Shown piece after piece: positions 3,877 to 6,260 of a DNA stretch of 6,260 nucleotides. Source of the stretch: Pseudomonadota bacterium (GTDB lineage: Bacteria > Pseudomonadota > Gammaproteobacteria > Burkholderiales > Burkholderiaceae_C); contig JAUPTP010000150.1 in assembly GCA_030918015.1 (NCBI GenBank), positions 1 through 6,260 on the forward strand, in the 5' to 3' direction. Positions within the stretch are counted from its first letter, which is position 1. Each line of letters starts with the position of its first letter. Below the pieces are notes generated by a model. It made no database searches, was not told the origin of the DNA, and saw only the letters and a program-made list of their open reading frames with translations. Position numbers and translations under genes: made by a program.

Positions 3877-6260
3877 ATGGATGCCCGCACAGACGGGCCG
3901 CTGCATATGGATGATGACATCAAGCAAGTCGGCAGGGAGGTCCTGAACCGGCTGATGAATGCCTTGGGCATGGGCGAGCCCTATCCCTGGCAGCACGAGG
4001 TGGTGGAGGCCTTCTGCCTCGGCAAGATCCCCGGTGCGATTCAGGCCCCGACGGGCGCAGGCAAAACCGCGGTGATGGTGTGCTGGGCGGCCGCGCTGAT
4101 CGGGCAAGCCCGGCGTGGCCAGGTCACGCTGCCGCGACGCTACATGGTGGTCATCAACCGTCGCGCACTGGTCGATGCGGCCTCCGATCTGGCCGAGGCG
4201 CTGCTGGCGGCTCTCGAGCGACCTGAGCTGGCGGATTTGCGCGCCGTTCTGGAGAAGATGTCGCCGAGCGGACTGCAGGGGGCGCCCTTGGTGGTGTCGA
4301 CCTTGCGTGGTCAGCATGCCGATGCGGGAACCTGGATGCTCGACCCCAGTCGGCCGGCCATCATCGCGGCGACGCCCGACATGGCCGGGTCTCGTCTCCT
4401 GTTCGGCGGGTATGGCCTGGGGCGATCACGACGTGCCACCCACGCAGGGTTGCTGGGGGTCGACACGCTCATCGTGCATGACGAGGCGCATCTGTCGCCT
4501 GCGTTGACGGCATTGCTGCGCAGCATCGAGACCCTGGCGGAAGCTGGGGCGCGCAGGCTGGGCATGCCGCCGCTGTCCGTGATCGAGATGAGCGCCACGC
4601 CACGGCATCTGCCGCCGGGACGGCAGGTCATTCGCTGCGAGCCTGATGCGGCCCCTGAGCTTCTGCGTCGAATGAAGGCGGCCAAAGCGCTGGTCTGTCA
4701 TGCGGCGGGAGGGATGGTCGATCTGGTCAGATCGGCGGTGTCCGAGGCGCGTGCGGGCCGAGCGGTGCTGGTCTATCTCAGCTCGCCTGAAGATGCAGGC
4801 AAGGCCGCCACCCTGATCGCCAAGGCGGGCATCGCGCTGGTGGCTTGCCTGACGGGCACGATGCGGGCGTTCGAGCGTGATCAGCTCCTGCAGACGGAGG
4901 TGGTGCGTCGGTTGCGGCCTCTGGATCCGCGTCCAGAGGGCGGTGCGGTGCTGGTGGCCACGGCTGCCGGGGAAATCGGACTGGACCTGGATGCCGACGT
5001 CCTCCTGTGCGACGAGGTGACGCTGGACCGCATCGCTCAGCGCATCGGGCGCTGCAATCGTCGTGGACGGTCGACCGGGCGGATCGAGATCTTTCCGCAG
5101 GCCGCGAAGCGTCCAAAAATGCTGGACGAGCGCATCGGGCGGGCGATGGGCTTGCTGCAGACGCTGCCGCCGCTTGAAGCGGGGGGGCTTGATGCCAGTC
5201 CTCATGCCCTGTCGCGGCTGCTGACGCATCCAGACTACCCGGCGGCCATTGAGCCGCCGCCGTCCCAGCGTGCGCTGGTGCGCGACATCGTCGACCTGTA
5301 TGCGTTGACCTCGGCCCGGCTCGATGAGCCTGCGCGCAGTCTCTATATCCACGGGGTCCAGCTGGAGCAGGCCGAGGTCCAGCTGGTCTGGCGTGTCCTG
5401 CCGGAGACGGGCAGCGAGATCGACCTGGCGCAGTGGCTCCAGGCCTGGCCGGTCAGTCTGCGCGAGCAGGCGAGGGTGCCGGCGTTCAAGGCGGAGAAGC
5501 TGATCGAGGATCGGCTGAAGACCTGGGGAAGCAAGCCGGGCGTGCCGGTGCTGCGGCTGTTCTCCGAGGGCTCGAGGGTCGGGATCCTCCGGCCTGGTCG
5601 CCGGCTGCCTCGCCTGCAGGATGGGGATGTGCTGATTCTGGCCTGCGATCTGGGGGGGCTGGCGCCGGGCGGCGTGCCTGACCCGGCGGCGATGGCGATG
5701 GTCTGCGACGTGTCCGGACGGCATGTCGATGCCGCCGGGCATGACCGGGGCGACCGGGTGTGCCTGTCGCTGTCGTGCCGCAGCAGCGATGTGCTTGGCG
5801 TGCGCTGGCGTCTGAACGACGGCGAGGACGGCGATGACGAGCTTGAGGCGATTGCTTCGGCGGACGACTGGCATGCCTCGATCGACGACGTGCTGTCCGG
5901 TGCGATGCCGGGCTGGCAGGTGGCCTGGCATGAGCCGGTGCCGGTGCCCATGGCCCGAGGCTGGACCGGCGTGCTGCAGTGCTGGCTGCAGCGTCCTGGC
6001 GTGCGCATGCCCGATGATGGCGATCTGGCCAGCCCGTCGCGCTGTGACCGGCTGCTGGCCGATCATCACCGGCTGGCCGGGCGGGCGGCGGCGGCGCTGC
6101 TGCACGGGCTGCCCCTGGTCGAGCCGTTCCGTTCGGCGCTGCTGCAGGGCGCACCGGTCCATGACGAGGGCAAGTCGGCCGAGCGCTGGCAGGCGGCCAT
6201 CGGCCGCCGGGGGGGCGAGCCGCTGGCGAAGTCGGCCCGAACCTGGTTCGATGCGCGGAT
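3877..6260 (+). CDS. cas3: CRISPR-associated helicase/nuclease Cas3, type I-G (runs off right edge)
   Basis: Cas3 is recruited by Cascade, unwinds the target DNA and degrades it. The frame is open for 794 codons with no stop. Helicase motifs are in order: YPWQHEVVEAF (36-46), Walker A APTGAGKT (57-64), motif Ia VVINRRALVD (91-100), DEAH box VHDEAHLSP (200-208), SAT (239-241), VLVYLSSP (297-304), motif V ATAAGEIGLDLD (361-372) and motif VI QRIGRCNRRGR (388-398). No domain is recognised at about 410-715. Then H730/H731 and VHDEGKSAERWQ (H762, D763, K766) mark an HD nuclease domain, cut by the window end. Helicase first and HD last, with DEAHLSPAL, fits type I-G (I-U); most other Cas3 proteins have HD first. 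The ATG at 3877 has AGG six bases upstream; ATG at 3907 has no ribosome site. In this subtype cas3 commonly leads cas8, cas7, cas5-cas6, cas4-cas1 and cas2, expected to the right. Confidence 0.94.
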   Translation, partial: MDARTDGPLHMDDDIKQVGREVLNRLMNALGMGEPYPWQHEVVEAFCLGKIPGAIQAPTGAGKTAVMVCWAAALIGQARRGQVTLPRRYMVVINRRALVDAASDLAEALLAALERPELADLRAVLEKMSPSGLQGAPLVVSTLRGQHADAGTWMLDPSRPAIIAATPDMAGSRLLFGGYGLGRSRRATHAGLLGVDTLIVHDEAHLSPALTALLRSIETLAEAGARRLGMPPLSVIEMSATPRHLPPGRQVIRCEPDAAPELLRRMKAAKALVCHAAGGMVDLVRSAVSEARAGRAVLVYLSSPEDAGKAATLIAKAGIALVACLTGTMRAFERDQLLQTEVVRRLRPLDPRPEGGAVLVATAAGEIGLDLDADVLLCDEVTLDRIAQRIGRCNRRGRSTGRIEIFPQAAKRPKMLDERIGRAMGLLQTLPPLEAGGLDASPHALSRLLTHPDYPAAIEPPPSQRALVRDIVDLYALTSARLDEPARSLYIHGVQLEQAEVQLVWRVLPETGSEIDLAQWLQAWPVSLREQARVPAFKAEKLIEDRLKTWGSKPGVPVLRLFSEGSRVGILRPGRRLPRLQDGDVLILACDLGGLAPGGVPDPAAMAMVCDVSGRHVDAAGHDRGDRVCLSLSCRSSDVLGVRWRLNDGEDGDDELEAIASADDWHASIDDVLSGAMPGWQVAWHEPVPVPMARGWTGVLQCWLQRPGVRMPDDGDLASPSRCDRLLADHHRLAGRAAAALLHGLPLVEPFRSALLQGAPVHDEGKSAERWQAAIGRRGGEPLAKSARTWFDAR

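Noticed and set aside
3721..4317. Open frame of 198 codons on the minus strand
   Set aside because: It overlaps the cas3 N-terminus in antisense and reads through the tRNA terminator hairpin; no domain or ribosome site supports it.
4426..6162. Open frame of 578 codons on the minus strand
   Set aside because: It is antisense to cas3, whose plus-strand frame carries all helicase and HD motifs. The minus product is rich in Arg, Gln, His and Pro with no recognisable domain, as expected of a GC-rich shadow frame.

Overview
This GC-rich window joins two units that face away from each other. Gene content and codon use suggest a beta- or gammaproteobacterium. That is an inference, because nothing here fixes the genus.

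Left unit (1 to about 3706): one end of an integrated mobile element, with every gene on the minus strand. Reading away from the junction, these are a tyrosine recombinase (3481-2027), an AlpA-type excisionase/regulator (1891-1718), two very small proteins (1534-1382 and 1385-1224), a Toprim-domain primase-like protein (1227-271), and the first 91 residues of a probable RepA-like AAA ATPase (274 to beyond base 1). The last four genes form a chain in which each stop overlaps the next start as ATGA, so they are probably translated together as a replication module. Integrase, AlpA, primase and ATPase in this order is typical of P4-like satellites and related integrative elements. No capsid, packaging, conjugation or cargo gene lies inside the window, so the class of element stays open.

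Junction (about 3540-3750): two related dyad elements lie between the integrase start and a 3' tRNA remnant ending in CCA (3673-3706). The remnant fits tRNA-Pro and is the likely attachment site. A strong hairpin follows directly and is probably the native terminator of that tRNA.

Right unit (3877-6260, plus strand): 794 codons of a large helicase gene that runs off the window. It has all the superfamily 2 helicase motifs, then an HD nuclease motif near the C-terminus. Helicase followed by HD matches Cas3 of type I-G (formerly I-U) CRISPR-Cas, in which cas3 is commonly the first gene. The rest of the system and any CRISPR array would lie to the right.

The likely history is that an element using a tRNA-Pro 3' end integrated immediately upstream of a type I-G CRISPR-Cas locus, leaving only about 170 bases between the tRNA end and cas3.
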